Source: Rhizophagus clarus (lineage: Eukaryota; Glomeromycota; Glomeromycetes; Glomerales; Glomeraceae). From it: DNA of 64,000 nucleotides. The notes below the pieces were generated by a model. That model ran no database searches and was not told the origin of the DNA. It was given only the letters and a program-made list of their open reading frames with translations. The stretch lies in contig BLAL01000019.1 in NCBI GenBank assembly GCA_015698045.1, forward strand, positions 560,501-624,500, in the 5' to 3' direction. How positions within the stretch are numbered: the stretch's first letter is position 1; the number at the start of each line of letters is the position of its first letter. Of this stretch, positions 49,671 to 61,745 are shown one piece after another. Made by a program: the position numbers and the translations under genes.

Positions 49671-51605
49671 TTTTAAGCGTTTAATTGGGAATAAAGCTTT
49701 TCTAAACGCTTTTTTTTAAGCGTTTAATTAAAAAAAAAACTGCTTTTTTTAAGCGTTTAATTAAAAAAAAAACTGCTTTTTTTAAGCGTTTAATTAAAAA
49801 AAAACTGCTTTTTTTAAGCATTTAATTAAAAAAACTGCTTTTTTAAGCATTTAATTAAAAAAAACCGCTTTTTTAAGCATTTAATTAAAAAAAACCACTT
49901 TTTTTTAAGCGTTTAATTAAAAAAAACCACTTTTTTTTAAACGTTTAATTAAAAAAAACCACTTTTTTTTAAGCGTTTAATTAAAAAAAACCACTTTTTT
50001 TTAAGCGTTTAATTAAAAAAAACCACTTTTTTTTAAGCGTTTAATTAAAAAAACCACTTTTTTTTAAGCGTTTAATTAAAAAAAACCACTTTTTTTTAAG
50101 CGTTTAATTAAAAAAAACCACTTTTTTTTAAGCGTTTAATTAAAAAAAACCATTTTTTTTACGCGTTTAATTAAAAAAAACCATTTTTTTTACGCGTTTA
50201 ATTAAAAAAAACCATTTTTTTTACGCGTTTAATTAAAAAAAACCATTTTTTTTACGCGTTTAATTAAAAAAAACCATTTTTTTTACGCGTTTAATTAAAA
50301 AAAACCATTTTTTTTACGCGTTTAATTAAAAAAACCATTTTTTTTACGCATTTAATTAAAAAAAACCACTTTTTTTTACGCATTTAATTAAAAAAAACCA
50401 CTTTTTTTTACGCGTTTAATTAAAAAAAACCACTTTTTTTTACGCGTTTAATTAAAAAAAACCACTTTTTTTTACGCGTTTAATTAAAAAAACCACTTTT
50501 TTTTAAGCGTTTAATTAAAAAAACCACTTTTTTTTAAGCGTTTAATTAAAAAAACCACTTTTTTTTAAGCGTTTAATTAAAAAAACCACTTTTTTTTAAG
50601 CGTTTAATTAAAAAAACCACTTTTTTTTAAGCGTTTAATTAAAAAAACCACTTTTTTTTAAGCGTTTAATTAAAAAAACCACTTTTTTTTAAGCGTTTAA
50701 TTAAAAAAACGCATTTTTTTTAAGCGTTTAATTAAAAAAACGCATTTTTTTTAAGCGTTTAATTTAAAAAAATGTTTTTTTTAAGCGTTTAATTTAAAAA
50801 AATGTTTTTTTTAAGCGTTTAATTTAAAAAAATGTTTTTTTTAAGCGTTTAATTTAAAAAAATGTTTTTTTTAAGCGTTTAATTTAAAAAAATGTTTTTT
50901 TTAAGCGTTTAATTTAAAAAAATGTTTTTTTTAAGCGTTTAATTAAAAAAAACGCTTTTTTTAAGCGTTTAATTAAAAAAAACGCTTTTTTTAAGCGTTT
51001 AATTAAAAAAAACGCTTTTTTTAAGCGTTTAATTAAAAAAAAACGCTTTTTTTAAGCGTTTAATTAAAAAAAACGCTTTTTTTAAGCGTTTAATTAAAAA
51101 AAACGCTTTTTTTAAGCGTTTAATTAAAAAAAACGCTTTTTTTAAGCGTTTAATTAAAAAAAACGCTTTTTTTAAGCGTTTAATTAAAAAAAACGCTTTT
51201 TTTAAGCGTTTAATTAAAAAAAACGCTTTTTTTAAGCGTTTAATTAAAAAAAACGCTTTTTTTAAGCGTTTAATTAAAAAAAACGCTTTTTTTAAGCGTT
51301 TAATTAAACTTTTTTTTTAAGTGTTTAAATTAAAAAAAATGCTTTTTTTAAAGCATTTAATTAAAAAAAACACGTTTAATTAAAAAAAAATGCTTTTTTA
51401 AGCGTTTGATTAAAAAAAATGTGGTTAATTAAAAAAAAACACTTTTTTTTAAGCGTTTAATTAAAAAAATGACTTTTTTAAGCACTTAATTGAAAAAAAA
51501 ACGCTTTCTGTTAAGCATGTAATTTTTTTAAAGAGTTTAATTTTAAAAAAAGCGCTAAATGCATTTTTTTAAAGCATTTAATATAAAAAAAATGCCAAAA
51601 AAACA
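49671..51605. repeat. 30-bp AAGCGTTT...AAACGCTT hairpin satellite
   Basis: About 60 units around AAGCGTTTAATTAAAAAAAA plus CGCTTTTTTT. In the best-preserved block (50941-51310) each unit is self-complementary (AAGCGTTT with AAACGCTT). Variants come in homogeneous blocks: ACTGC, ACCACTTT, ACCATTT/ACGCG, AATGTTTT and ACGCTTT versions, showing recent local amplification. Confidence 0.9.
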
Positions 51606-52860
51606 TTTTTTAACTTCAGATTAAACAGGTCAGACAGTCGCCCAAAATGACCTGACTCGTTCAAAACATTAAAGATGATTAATAAAAAAATCATCTTTTT
51701 TTTATGATTTTTTGATTTTTTTTTTAAGACGATTAATAAAAAAAACTGTCTTTTTATTAAGACGATTTGTTTAGACGATTAATAAAAAAAAATTGTTTTT
51801 TTTGTTAAAGAAAAGATAATTAATAAAAAAAAATCATTTTTTTTTGTTAAAGAAAGACGATTAATAAAAAAATCACTTTTTTTTTATTAAGACAATTAAA
51901 TAAAAAGAAAACGATTAATAAAAAAATCAATCATTGTTAAAATGATTATATCAACATTTTTTTCTGAGCGTTTAAAAAAACATTAAAAAAATTTTTTTCT
52001 TAAGAATTTAATTAAAAAAAATAATAAAAAATGCTTTTTTAAGCGTTTAACTTAGAAAATGTTTTTTTTAAGCATTTTAAAATTTTTTTAAAAAAAAACA
52101 TTAAAAAAAAAGTTTAATTAAAAAAAATGCTAAAATACGTATTTTAGCATTTTTTTAAAGTGTTTGATTAAAAAACAAACATTTTTTTAAGCGTTTAATA
52201 ATAAAAAAAAAGTTAAAACCATCCTTTAACATTTATTAGTAATATAAAATTAAGTTGGCAAAAAAGAGCCTTGGTTTTTTTTGCATTATAAGAAAAACAG
52301 TTTGTCATTTTTTCATATAAACTTCTGAAAAAAAACATCAAAATGTTTCATTTAGTATCAGTGTTTCTTTTAATTTTGGGTTAAATGGGTAAATCGGGTC
52401 AAATCCGATGGGTCTGAATTGACCAAACAGTTTTTTTTAGTATTCTAAAGTTCACTAACTGTATCTAGTTACATTTTTTTTTAAAAAAAAAAAAATTTTT
52501 TAATTCTTACATTTAAAAAAATGATTTTTTATTCGTTACATTAAAAAAATGATCTTAATCGATTTTTTTATCATTTATAACTAAATAAAATGATTTTTTA
52601 TCGTTTAAATCTAAAAAAAATCGATTTTATATTGTTTAAATCTAAAAAAAATGATTTTTTAAATCAATTTAAATTTTTTTTTAAATCACTTTACATAAAG
52701 AAAAAACAGATTTTAATCGCTTAAAAAAAAATGATTTTTTTTAAAATTGTTTTTACTTTAAATGATTTTCACGATCTTTTTATTAAACAAAAAAGCATCT
52801 TGTAATGTTCTTTAAATCATTTAATAAATTTATACAACAATACTGTTATCCATTATCCTT
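51606..52860. repeat. decayed satellites and a GGTCAGACAG/GGGTCAAATCC element end
   Basis: GACGATTAATAAAAAA-type units lie at about 51670-51950, AATGATTTTTT-type units at 52490-52800, and an inverted copy of the CAGTTAGTGA motif near 52445-52470. No gene. Confidence 0.55.
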
Positions 52861-53223
52861 ATAATTATTTTCTTAAAACCATTTAATGATGATATAATGA
52901 AATAATTTTATTTTCCATATTTCCGTGACTATCTATTTTTCACATTTATATTGACAATAAAGAAAAAATAAAATAAAATATAATAAAATTAATGAAATTG
53001 CAAAAAAAATTGTTTTTTCGTCTCATTACCATGATAAATATTATAATTATAATAAGAAGTTAAAATTTCTCTTTTTAGTTTTATTTTGCTTTATTCTACT
53101 CTATTTTATCTTATAACGGAAGTGAAGTGATATAATCGAATATCATAAATGGAAATCAAAATATGATCAACATAAAAAGCAACAAGTTACTTGTTATCTC
53201 GCTATATTGATCAATATAACAAG

Positions 53224-53668
53224 TCCCAGTAAAAAGTTTTTGTCAAGTTTTTATAAAAAAAATGTAAGATATGTTAGTATAACAAATATAATACAATTAT
53301 GAGCATCCATTTGTACAATATTTGTAGCAAACTTAAAACATTTTCATATAACATTTAAAATAAATTTATCATAAACTTGTATTATTTTTATGTTGCATTT
53401 AAAGAGTAATTTGTTATAAATTTGCAATAAATTCGTATTCCACATTTACATTTTTGTTTCACTGTCACGAACTATAAGATCTCATTTGTTTAAAACTTAA
53501 AAATATTGCTAAAAATAAATCCTAAGAATGATGGTTAGTATTTTTAATGAGAAAATATGTAAATATACACTGTTTGAATGAATACATTAATAATAAAATT
53601 AAATGAGTATAAAGTACCTGAAATTAATAAAGGGGTTGTTTCAAAGTCTTCTTTGTTATTAAAATTAT
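53224..53668. other. inner flank of the 14-kb element
   Basis: Continuation of the outer TIR arm for ~15 bp, then AT-rich DNA with AACATTTAAAAT-like words. No gene. Confidence 0.4.
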
Positions 53669-54808
53669 TCATACTGCTTTACACTTTCGAGCAGAATGCC
53701 TTGTTGCTAAAGGAGAATCTTTGCTAGATTCTTTTGCTTTATGTTTTTGACCAGTAGTTGCAGTAGCTTCTACATTATCATTATTTGATTGTTTTGCCTT
53801 AGGTCTACGACCAGGGCGCTTTGTTGTTGAAGTAGTATTTTTAACAACTTCTTTTGCTTCAGATTCTTGACCAGAGACTCCTTTATTATCATGGTTATTT
53901 GGTTGTTTTGCTTTAGGTTTATGACCACACTTTGTTGTTGAAGTAGTATTTTTAACTTCTTTTGCTTCAGATTCTTGACCGGAGACTCCTTTATTATCAT
54001 GGTTATTTGGTTGTTTTGCTTTAGGTTTATGACCACGCTTTGTTGTTGAAGTAGTATTTTTAACTTCTTTTGCTTCAGATTCTTGACCGGAGACTCCTTT
54101 ATTATCATGGTTATTTGGTTGTTTTGCTTTAGGTTTATGACCACGCTTTGTTGTTGAAGTAGTATTTTTAACTTCTTTTGCTTCAGATTCTTGACTGGAG
54201 ACTCCTTTATTATCATGGTTATTTGGTTGTTTTGCTTTAGGTTTACGACCACGCTTTGTTGTTGAAGTAGTATTCTTAACAACTTCTTTTGCTTCAGATT
54301 CATGATCAGAGACTTCAATGACTTCTTTATTTGGTTGATTCACCTTTAAATTACACCCAGGATTCTTTGATGTTGAAGAAGTATTTTTAGCTTCTTTTAC
54401 TTCGGATTCTTGATCAGAGACTTCAATAATTGCTTCATCATCATTGTCTGATTGAGGCTTACTAGTAGGACACTTTTCTGCTGAAGAAACATTATTATCA
54501 GTTTCTATTGCTTCACATTCTTGACCAGATGTTTCAACATCTTCATAATTATTATTCGATTGAAGACTGTGATATTTTGTTGCTAAAGAAGTATCATTAA
54601 GAATTTTTCTTGTTTTAGATTTTCGTTTAGAATGTTTTTCAATTTCTAAGAGAAGGTTGCAGTTTTATTAATATTTATTAAATATAAAAATTATTTAAAG
54701 CAAAGAAAATATTTTATTACAGTCACCTGAATGTTGACTTTCTTCATCATTATAATCTTCTTCAATAACTACATCAACTTCATTAGATTTAATTTCATTA
54801 CAAACAAC
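53669..54808 (-). pseudogene. AT-hook repeat protein (3' part), behind an in-frame stop
   Basis: The main exon 54645-53669 (acceptor TTCTCTTAG) reads EIEKHSKRKSKTRKILND, an acidic linker, then five 36-37 residue repeats with a core ESEAKEVKNTTSTTKRGHK then PKAKQPNNHDNKGVS. The hooks are RGRKPK, RGHKPK (three to four times) and PGRRPK. The end is TRHSARKCKAV. AT-hooks grip the minor groove of AT-rich DNA, which suits an element this AT-rich; RGHKPK departs from the RGRP core and may bind weakly. An upstream piece, up to a CATTCAG/GTGACTG donor near 54728, is in frame with the preceding gene (54809-55777) except for the TGA at 54811-54809. So this may be the second half of one broken gene or a separate gene without a clear start. 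Confidence 0.65.
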
Positions 54809-55777
54809 TCATTTTCTTTTAACTCTATTAATATTAACTCTATTGACATTTGCTTTATGGGTCTTGGTACTTTTATTTGTTTCTTGAGTTTCGCACACAT
54901 TTCTAATGTTATTAATAATTGATCCTATAATTTTTTTAAAAAAAAGAAAATTGTATTTTTTGTAAGATGAATTATGGATTTGTATATAATATACAAGATA
55001 ATTTACGTCTATAATTAACATGTCGACGGATCATCTCACGTTCTGCCCAATCACCAACAGTTTCTGGAAAGGATGGATTTTTCTTATGAAACTAAGGCAA
55101 ATTAAATAACATTGGATTAAGAAATGTAGAATATTGTAATAAATTTATGATTGCCTACCTTATCAATGCATTTATTAATTTCATTAATAGGCATATCACG
55201 ATATTCAGTAGTAGAACATAAAGAATACAATTTTTCAGCTACGAGAAGTCTCATAGATTCCTGTAATATATTAAAGTTAGATATTTATAAAACATCTATA
55301 GTAGTATTATTAATATACTATATAACCACGCCAAATTCTTTTTGGGATATAAAGAAAAGAAGGAATTTTTTAATAGTTTATATTTTTCTTTTTGAATATT
55401 GGCTATTTGTATATAGTATTTAAAATAATAAATAAAAAATCATGAATTTTATATTTAAAAATAATTGCTACCTGCTTGGGTTCGTCACTAGAAAATTCAG
55501 TATCATCTTCTATAATGGTTGGTTGACTTTTATTAGTTGATTTGTTATTAAGAGGCTCTCTTTTTGTAAAATTTGGCAAGTGGCTTCGATTTGATAATTT
55601 TTTTTCTTGTTTATTTTTCTTTTCCTTCTTAATTATAGAAGTATTTTCAAGTTCTGTGATTTTTTTTTTAAGCTCTGCAATTTTTTTTAATGTAACCTCT
55701 TCTTCTTTATTAGTAGTAAAAGAACTATATTCAGAATTGGAAGAACAATCAGACATTTCGTTATTATCATATTCCAT
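54809..55777 (-). CDS. 202-aa Lys/Glu-rich coiled-coil protein of the 14-kb element, four exons
   Basis: Exons are 55777-55472, 55260-55159, 55091-55007 and 54924-54809 (GT/AG, phases fit). The N-terminus is acidic/Ser-rich (MEYDNNEMSDCSSNSEYSS). Residues ~25-65 are a likely coiled coil (EEEVTLKKIAELKKKITELE, KKEKKNKQEKK). Then come ESMRLLVAEKLYSLCSTTEY and FHKKNPSFPETVGDWAERE. The stop at 54811-54809 may be a mutation, because coding-like sequence continues into the AT-hook exon. It is transcribed divergently from the transposase gene starting at 56033. Its place in the element recalls the second, DNA-binding protein of CACTA elements. Function not recognised. Confidence 0.55.
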
Positions 55778-56032
55778 TGTGAATTTTTAGAAAAGATAAA
55801 GGTAACAAATCTTTGAAAAAAGTATTGCTTAAGAATTTTAAATAATTATGTAATTATAACGTGTTAAGCTATATATTGATTGTCTACCATAATTAGCAAA
55901 ATTTAAAGGTACCTTTTGTTATACAAAAAAGGAATGTAGTGTAACAGTTAGATTAGATTTTTGCTGTATTATTTGAATTAACTATTCTTTAATCTTTTTT
56001 TATTATCCGATTATTAATAAATAATTATCCAA
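55778..56032. promoter_or_regulatory. shared divergent upstream region
   Basis: 255 bp of AT-rich DNA separate the start codons of the minus-strand coiled-coil gene and the plus-strand transposase gene, so both promoters must lie here or overlap. No TATA or operator motif is called. Confidence 0.4.
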
Positions 56033-59000
56033 ATGATTAAAAACCGTCAAAAAAAAAAGAAAAGTAACAAACGATTATTAATTCTTTGTGATTGTTTGAA
56101 ATGCAAAAGTCAAAATTTAGTTTCAATTTCAACACGTACACGTCATCGAAAAAAGTTTTCTTGAGTTGAAAATATTCAAATTTTAGATATTAACGAATAA
56201 GAATCTAGCAAAGATAATAATGAAGATGAGCAAGATCAAAAGTCAAGTGATACCGAGATTTTAGATAGTGAATCACCTGGTTATGAACCAATTTTTCAAG
56301 AATTTAGCGACAAGTAAGCAATTATAGTACATTTTTTAGATTTTTTTGTTTAATACTAATTAAATTAACCAAATTACTCAAATATTAGTTCTGCATCTGA
56401 TTGCAAAAATAGTGAATTGTCAACAGATGATTCAAATTCAGTATTAAGTACTAGTACACAAAACGAGTCAAATCAAGATAGTGAAAATGGTGAGTAATAG
56501 CTTTGTGTCAAATTTTAACATCAAATTTATAATATCTTTAAAACAAACCTTTAAATATGTGCAGATTACACAATTGTTATTAATTGTATTTATATTTGTT
56601 TTATTTAGAAAATGCTAATATTCAATTACCTCCCGGATTTCCAGAAGCTTTAAGACTTTTAGAAATAAAATCACATTCTAATATGACAAACAATATGTAT
56701 CGTGAAATAATTGAGGCCTTTAGTGAACAACATGTATCCTTATATCATGCTACTAATAAATTAGTGAGTTTGGTATCAATTGATCCAGTTTGGATTGATT
56801 GCTGTGTGAAAAGTTGCTGTGCATTTACTGGAAACTTGAAAAATTTACAAGAATGTCCAACTTGTGGAGAGAAAAGATACAAGAGTAATTCAAATGACCA
56901 GATTGGCAGGAAAAAAATGGCATATTTTCCACTTAAAGACAGATTTGTTATTCAATATCAAAACTCAAGCAGGTCACTAGAATTACAGTATAGAAACAAC
57001 TATACAACAAGTCAAGAATATTTACAATATAGATCATATGGCGATGTATTTGATGGTGGACGTTACCAGGAAGAGGGGCACTTTATGGATTATCGAGATA
57101 TTGCCTTAATAGCTTCTCTTGATGGTTATAATATATTTAAACAAAAAACGGATGATTGCTGGATAATTTTATTTATTAATGCAAATATTCCACCTGAAAA
57201 TCGTGTAAAACGAAATAATCTATTAATTGGAGCTTTGATTCCAGGCCCATCTGCACCAGGTGATTTGAATTCTTTTCCTTATTTAGTAATTGAAGAACTC
57301 AAGGAATTAGAACGTAAGAATCTAATTATTTGGATTCTATATAAAATTTGAATAAATTTCTAACAATTGGCTTACTATATTGCAGATGGAATTAGATGTC
57401 ATGATGGATATACAAACCAAGATTTTATTCTGCATTGTTCTGTTGTATCTTGGTCAGGAGATACGCCAGCTCTTGCAAAGCTAATGTGTACAACTGGTCA
57501 CAATTCTTATCAAGGTTGTCAATATTGTGATTTACGTGGAATATGGGAAAATCATGTTTATTTCCCTATAAAACCTCCAAAGGCAAAACAGGAGTAGCTT
57601 ATAATCCAAATAACCTTCCAAAAAGAACACACCAAGACTATTTAAATAAAATAATAAAATGGAAATCAGCCAAAAATAATAGAGATAAAGAAAGAATAGA
57701 AACTGCTACTGGTATGTATTGGATGGATTATATTATAAAATACATTATAATTTTATAAAATTTAAGATAAATTCAAAATTCTTCTATATTCTAATAAATC
57801 AAATTAAATTAATACTAGGGGTTAATGGCCAAAGTATACTATTTGAATTAAAATCCACAAAATTTCCAAATTCATTCCCAATTGATATCATGCATTTATT
57901 ATATGAAAACATTCCAGGTTACATGTTCAGGCATTGGTATGGGAGCTTTTACCCTAATAATAATTCTAGTCTAAATATAAATAAATATACTATTCAAAGA
58001 AATGTATAGAATACAATTGGAGAAACAATGGAAAAAAATAAAAAATCAATGCCAGTAGATTTTGGCCAGCCTCCAAGAAATATTGTTAAATATCATAATG
58101 GTTTTAAGGCAGAAGAATGGGCAAATTGGGTGGTGCTATATTCAATGCCATTATTAAAAGAACATTTACCAAATAAAATAATACAAGGCTGGAGTTTATT
58201 TGTGGCTGCTGTTAGATTATGTCAGAAACGAATAATTTCAATAGCAGATGTTAATGAAATTCAACATTTAATACTTGGGTTCTATAATTATTATGAAAGG
58301 TAAACCAGATATTTAAATTATATTATTTATATTTAAAATATACTGTATTTTAACAAGATTTTTAATTGATAGAATATATTATCATCAAGACCAAGCACGA
58401 TTGCCAGCAATGAAAATATGTTTTCACTATCTTTTGCATTTAGCTGATACTATAAAGATAAATGGCCCATGTTGGAGTACTTGGCAGTTTCCTATGGAAA
58501 GGTTATGCGGAATGTTAATTCCCCTCGTACAATCAAAGCTTCATCCTTATGATAACCTGGCAAATCAAATTATTCTTAAAGAACGATTGAATCATTTACA
58601 ATTTATTGAGCATATCTATCAGCAAGTTCATCCATCACAAAATAAATCAAGACAATGTAACGATGAAAATATTGTATTTACAAATTTAAATTATGAAGAA
58701 GAATTATATTTTCCAACCACTAAACATCATCTCAACAAATCAATGGTTAATAAATTAAAAAAACAATATTCAACTTGTTATGAGACCAAAATTATATTAC
58801 AGCAGGTATATGTAAAATAATCTTATTAATGAATAAACAAATATTTTTTGTGGTTTTAACTAATTTAAATTTATGACTTGTACAGGAATTCCCAGAAAAT
58901 GGAAAAAAATATGCTCGATTGCGAACTTGGAATGGTCACTATATTGGTTCTATGTGGAAAAGTGAAAATAAAGATTTTGGAAGGATGAATTATGGAATTG

Positions 59001-59336
59001 CAGTAAGTTATTTATATTATAATTTTTTTTTCTAACAAAGTCTAATTGAATAAACTTTTTAGGCGCGGATGAAAGTAGATAAGTGGGCTTAAAAATCGTG
59101 TCCCTTAATTTGAAATCCAAGAATTTTATGGCCGTGTAAAATATTACTTTGTTCACAAGTTCAATGACAATACACACTTAATGGCATTTGTACAATGGAC
59201 TCAAAATGTCATTGAAGATGAATATGGACTTAAATATTTTCGAGAATTTGGAGTTGAGCAATTTATTGATGTGAGAGTAATTGATCGATGTATAGGTTTC
59301 TTAAAATGTGGAAATAGTTTTTTTATTATTGACAAC
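56033..59336 (+). pseudogene. Plavaka/Tnp2-like (CACTA superfamily) transposase, decayed
   Basis: About eight exons; the first four are 56033-56313, 56389-56489, 56609-57313 and 57386-57597. It opens with a CDCLKCKSQ zinc-like motif and an acidic linker, then PPGFPEALRLLEIKS, a finger CCAFTGNLKNLQECPTCGE, DGYNIFKQKTDDCW, LIPGPSAPGDLNSFPYLVIE, CSVVSWSGDTPALAKLMC with GHNSYQGCQYCDLRG, FPIDIMHLLYENIPG, VDFGQPPRNIVKYHNGFKAE and WQFPMERLCGMLIPLVQSK. This order is that of fungal Plavaka-type transposases. In-frame stops: 56162 TGA, 56198 TAA, one near 58007, and two TAA near 59090-59110. A frame change lies near 57580-57590. The end is cut by the repeat starting at 59337; a possible last piece ends at ~62681. 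Confidence 0.85.
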
Positions 59337-60135
59337 TAGGGTTCTTTTAGTACAGTTAGTGAGTTTAGTTTAAATACTATATTAACAGTTAATCAATTGT
59401 GATGTTAAATTTTGGTCTGAGTCCTTGGCAAATTTTCATTGCTAATTATTATCATGGTTTACAGCAGGTTCGCAAAAAAAAAGTTGCAAACTATTTTTAT
59501 TACACATAGAAAACGCTTTTCGCAACATTTTTTAACTATACTAATGAAAAAACATTGCAAAAACGTTTTTATTTATGGATTCAGCGGGAAAAATATTTTC
59601 GCAGCATTTTTAATGCCTATTAATAAAAACGGTGCGAGATGTTTTTTATTTATGAATTAAATGAAAATAGCAACATTTTTTATCTTATAATAAAAAAAAT
59701 GTTGTAAAAATCGTTTTTATTTATCTAATAATTTATCGAATTTCATTGTAAAAATATTAAAATCTGAAGTGTTACTGCGAATTTTATTCAACCATTCTAA
59801 CCTATTCAACTATTTATTTATTTATAAACTAACAAAACATTATTAATACGTAGATAAAGAAATCTAGTTTAAAAATAAACATAAGAATCTAATACTAAAT
59901 ATTAAATTCCACCAAAAAGAGTCAGTGGATGCTAGTCATTTAAATAAAAATGAACACTTAGGGCAGTCTTAGGACTATGGCCAATCAGCAATGAATTCCT
60001 AGGTTGTCATAAAAATCACCCCGAAGTACCGTACAATATTTTCTTTCAGGTCAAAGACCCGCTTCATATAAATACTATTAGATGAAGAATGTTACAAGTT
60101 GTAAAAGGAAGTGACCAAAACTTATCGGAGCCCTA
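59337..60135. mobile_element. TAGGGYTC-type hAT-like repeat in the transposase gene
   Basis: The ends are TAGGGTTCTTTTAGTACAG and CTTATCGGAGCCCTA. The first ~120 bp matches 29159-29290. The interior carries a CGTTTCGCAAC-type satellite (59465-59740). No 8-bp duplication was found at the two ends, so it may be a composite or have lost one flank. It abuts the coding stretch GFLKCGNSFFIIDN of the transposase. Confidence 0.6.
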
Positions 60136-60177
60136 TTTAGTATTTAAAGCTCACTAACTTGTACCCAAATTTAATAC
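60136..60177. repeat. inverted copy of the CAGTTAGTGA terminal motif
   Basis: Reads ATTTAGTATTTAAAGCTCACTAAC, the complement of the subterminal motif at 29170 and 59350. It marks the start of the next element, which holds the satellite. Confidence 0.55.
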
Positions 60178-61745
60178 CTTAGTTATTTAAAATAATTAAG
60201 AAATCGTTTTGTTTTGTTATTTATAAATGATTAAGAAATCATTTTTTTTTGTTATTTAAAATCAAGAAATCGTTATTGTTATTTAAAAATGATTAGGAAT
60301 TCATTTTTTTGTTATTAAAAATGATTAAAAATCGTTTTTTATTTTGTTATTTAAAAACGATTAAGAAATCGTTTTTTATTTGTTATTAAAAATGATTAAG
60401 AAATCATTTTTTATTTGTTATTAAAAATGATTAAGAAATCATTTTTTATTTGTTATTAAAAATGATTAAGAAATCATTTTTTATTTTGTTATTTAAAAAT
60501 GTTATTTTAAAAACGATTAAAAAATCATTTTTTATTTTGTTATTAAAAACGATTAAGAAATCGTTTTTATTTTGTTATTTAAAAATTGTATTTTAAAAAC
60601 GATTAAGAAATAGTTTTTTACTTTGTTATTAAAAACGATTAAGAAATCATTTTTTATTTTGTTATTAAAAACGATTAAGAATTTTGTTATTAAAACAATT
60701 AAGAATTTTGTTATTAAAAACGATTAAGAATCATTTTTTTTGTTATTAAAAATGTTTGAGAAATCATTTTTTATTTTGTTATTAAAAACGATTAAGAAAT
60801 CACTTTTTTTTTGTTATTAAAAATGATTAAGAAATCGTTTTTTATTTTGTTATTAAAAACGATTAAGAAATCATTTTTATTTTGTTATTAAAAACGATTA
60901 AGAAATCGTTTTTATTTTGTTATTAAAAACGATTAAGAAATCATTTTTATTTTGTTATTAAAAACGATTAAGAAATCGTTTTTTATTTTGTTATTAAAAA
61001 CGATTAAGAAATCGTTTTTTATTTTGTTATTAAAAACGATTAAGAAATCGTTTTTTATTTTGTTATTAAAAACGATTAAGAAATCGTTTTTTATTTTGTT
61101 ATTAAAAACGATTAAGAAATCGTTTTTTATTTTGTTATTAAAAATGATTAAGAAATCGCTTTTTATTTTGTTATTTAAAAATGTTATTTTAAAAACGATT
61201 AAGAAATAGTTTTTCATTTTGTTATTAAATACGATTAAGAAATCATTTTTTATTTTGGTTATTAAAAACGATTAAGAATCATTTTTTTTTTGTTATTAAA
61301 AATGTTTGAGAAATCATTTTTTATTTTGTTATTAAAAACGATCAAGAATCGTTTGTTTTGTTATTAAAAATGATTAAGAAATCATTTTTTTTGTTATTAA
61401 AAATCATTTTTTTTATTAAAAACGATTAAGATATCATTTTTTTTGTTACTAAAAATGATTAAGAAATCGTTTTTTTTTGTTATTAAAAATGATTAAGAAA
61501 TCGTTTTTTTTTGTTATTAAAAATGATTAAGAAATCGTTTTTTTTTTGTTATTAAAAACGATTAAGAAATCATTTTTTTTTGTTATTAAAAACGATTAAG
61601 AAATCATTTTTTTATGTTATTAAAAACGATCAAAAGTCGTTTTATTTTTGTCATTTAAAAACGATCAAGAAATTGTTTTTTTTTTATTAAAAACGATCAA
61701 AAAATCTTTTTTCATTTGAAATCGTTTTGTATTATTTTTTATATT
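60178..61745. repeat. 36-bp ACGATTAAGAAATCGT hairpin satellite
   Basis: About 40 units, near-perfect from 60900 to 61140 (GTTATTAAAAACGATTAAG, AAATCGTTTTTTATTTT). It is the same family as 30470-32400 with a slightly different unit. Open frames with 12-residue repeats on both strands are artefacts. Confidence 0.88.

Larger units (their letters stand above)
49179..53223. mobile_element. nested long-TIR element filled with a 30-bp satellite
   Basis: The ends are CTTGTTGTATTGATCGACA and, on the complement, CTTGTTATATTGATCAATA. Inverted similarity runs ~350-400 bp (49179-49590 against 52860-53223), including GTAACAAGTAACTTGTTGC, AGAGTAGAATAAAGCAAAA and CTTCTTATTATAATTA. It sits inside the left TIR arm of the 14-kb element, whose arm resumes at 53224 exactly where the intact right arm shows continuous sequence (ACAACTAAC/TCCCAGT). 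No clear target duplication. No transposase; the interior is satellite. Confidence 0.75.

Noticed and set aside
49671-51605. CRISPR-like array of short palindromic repeats
   Set aside because: There are no unique spacers; units are contiguous and homogeneous, and the context is a eukaryotic transposon.
60933-61217. Repeat protein reading KNDFLIVFNNKI
   Set aside because: Same artefact: a 36-bp satellite open in both directions.
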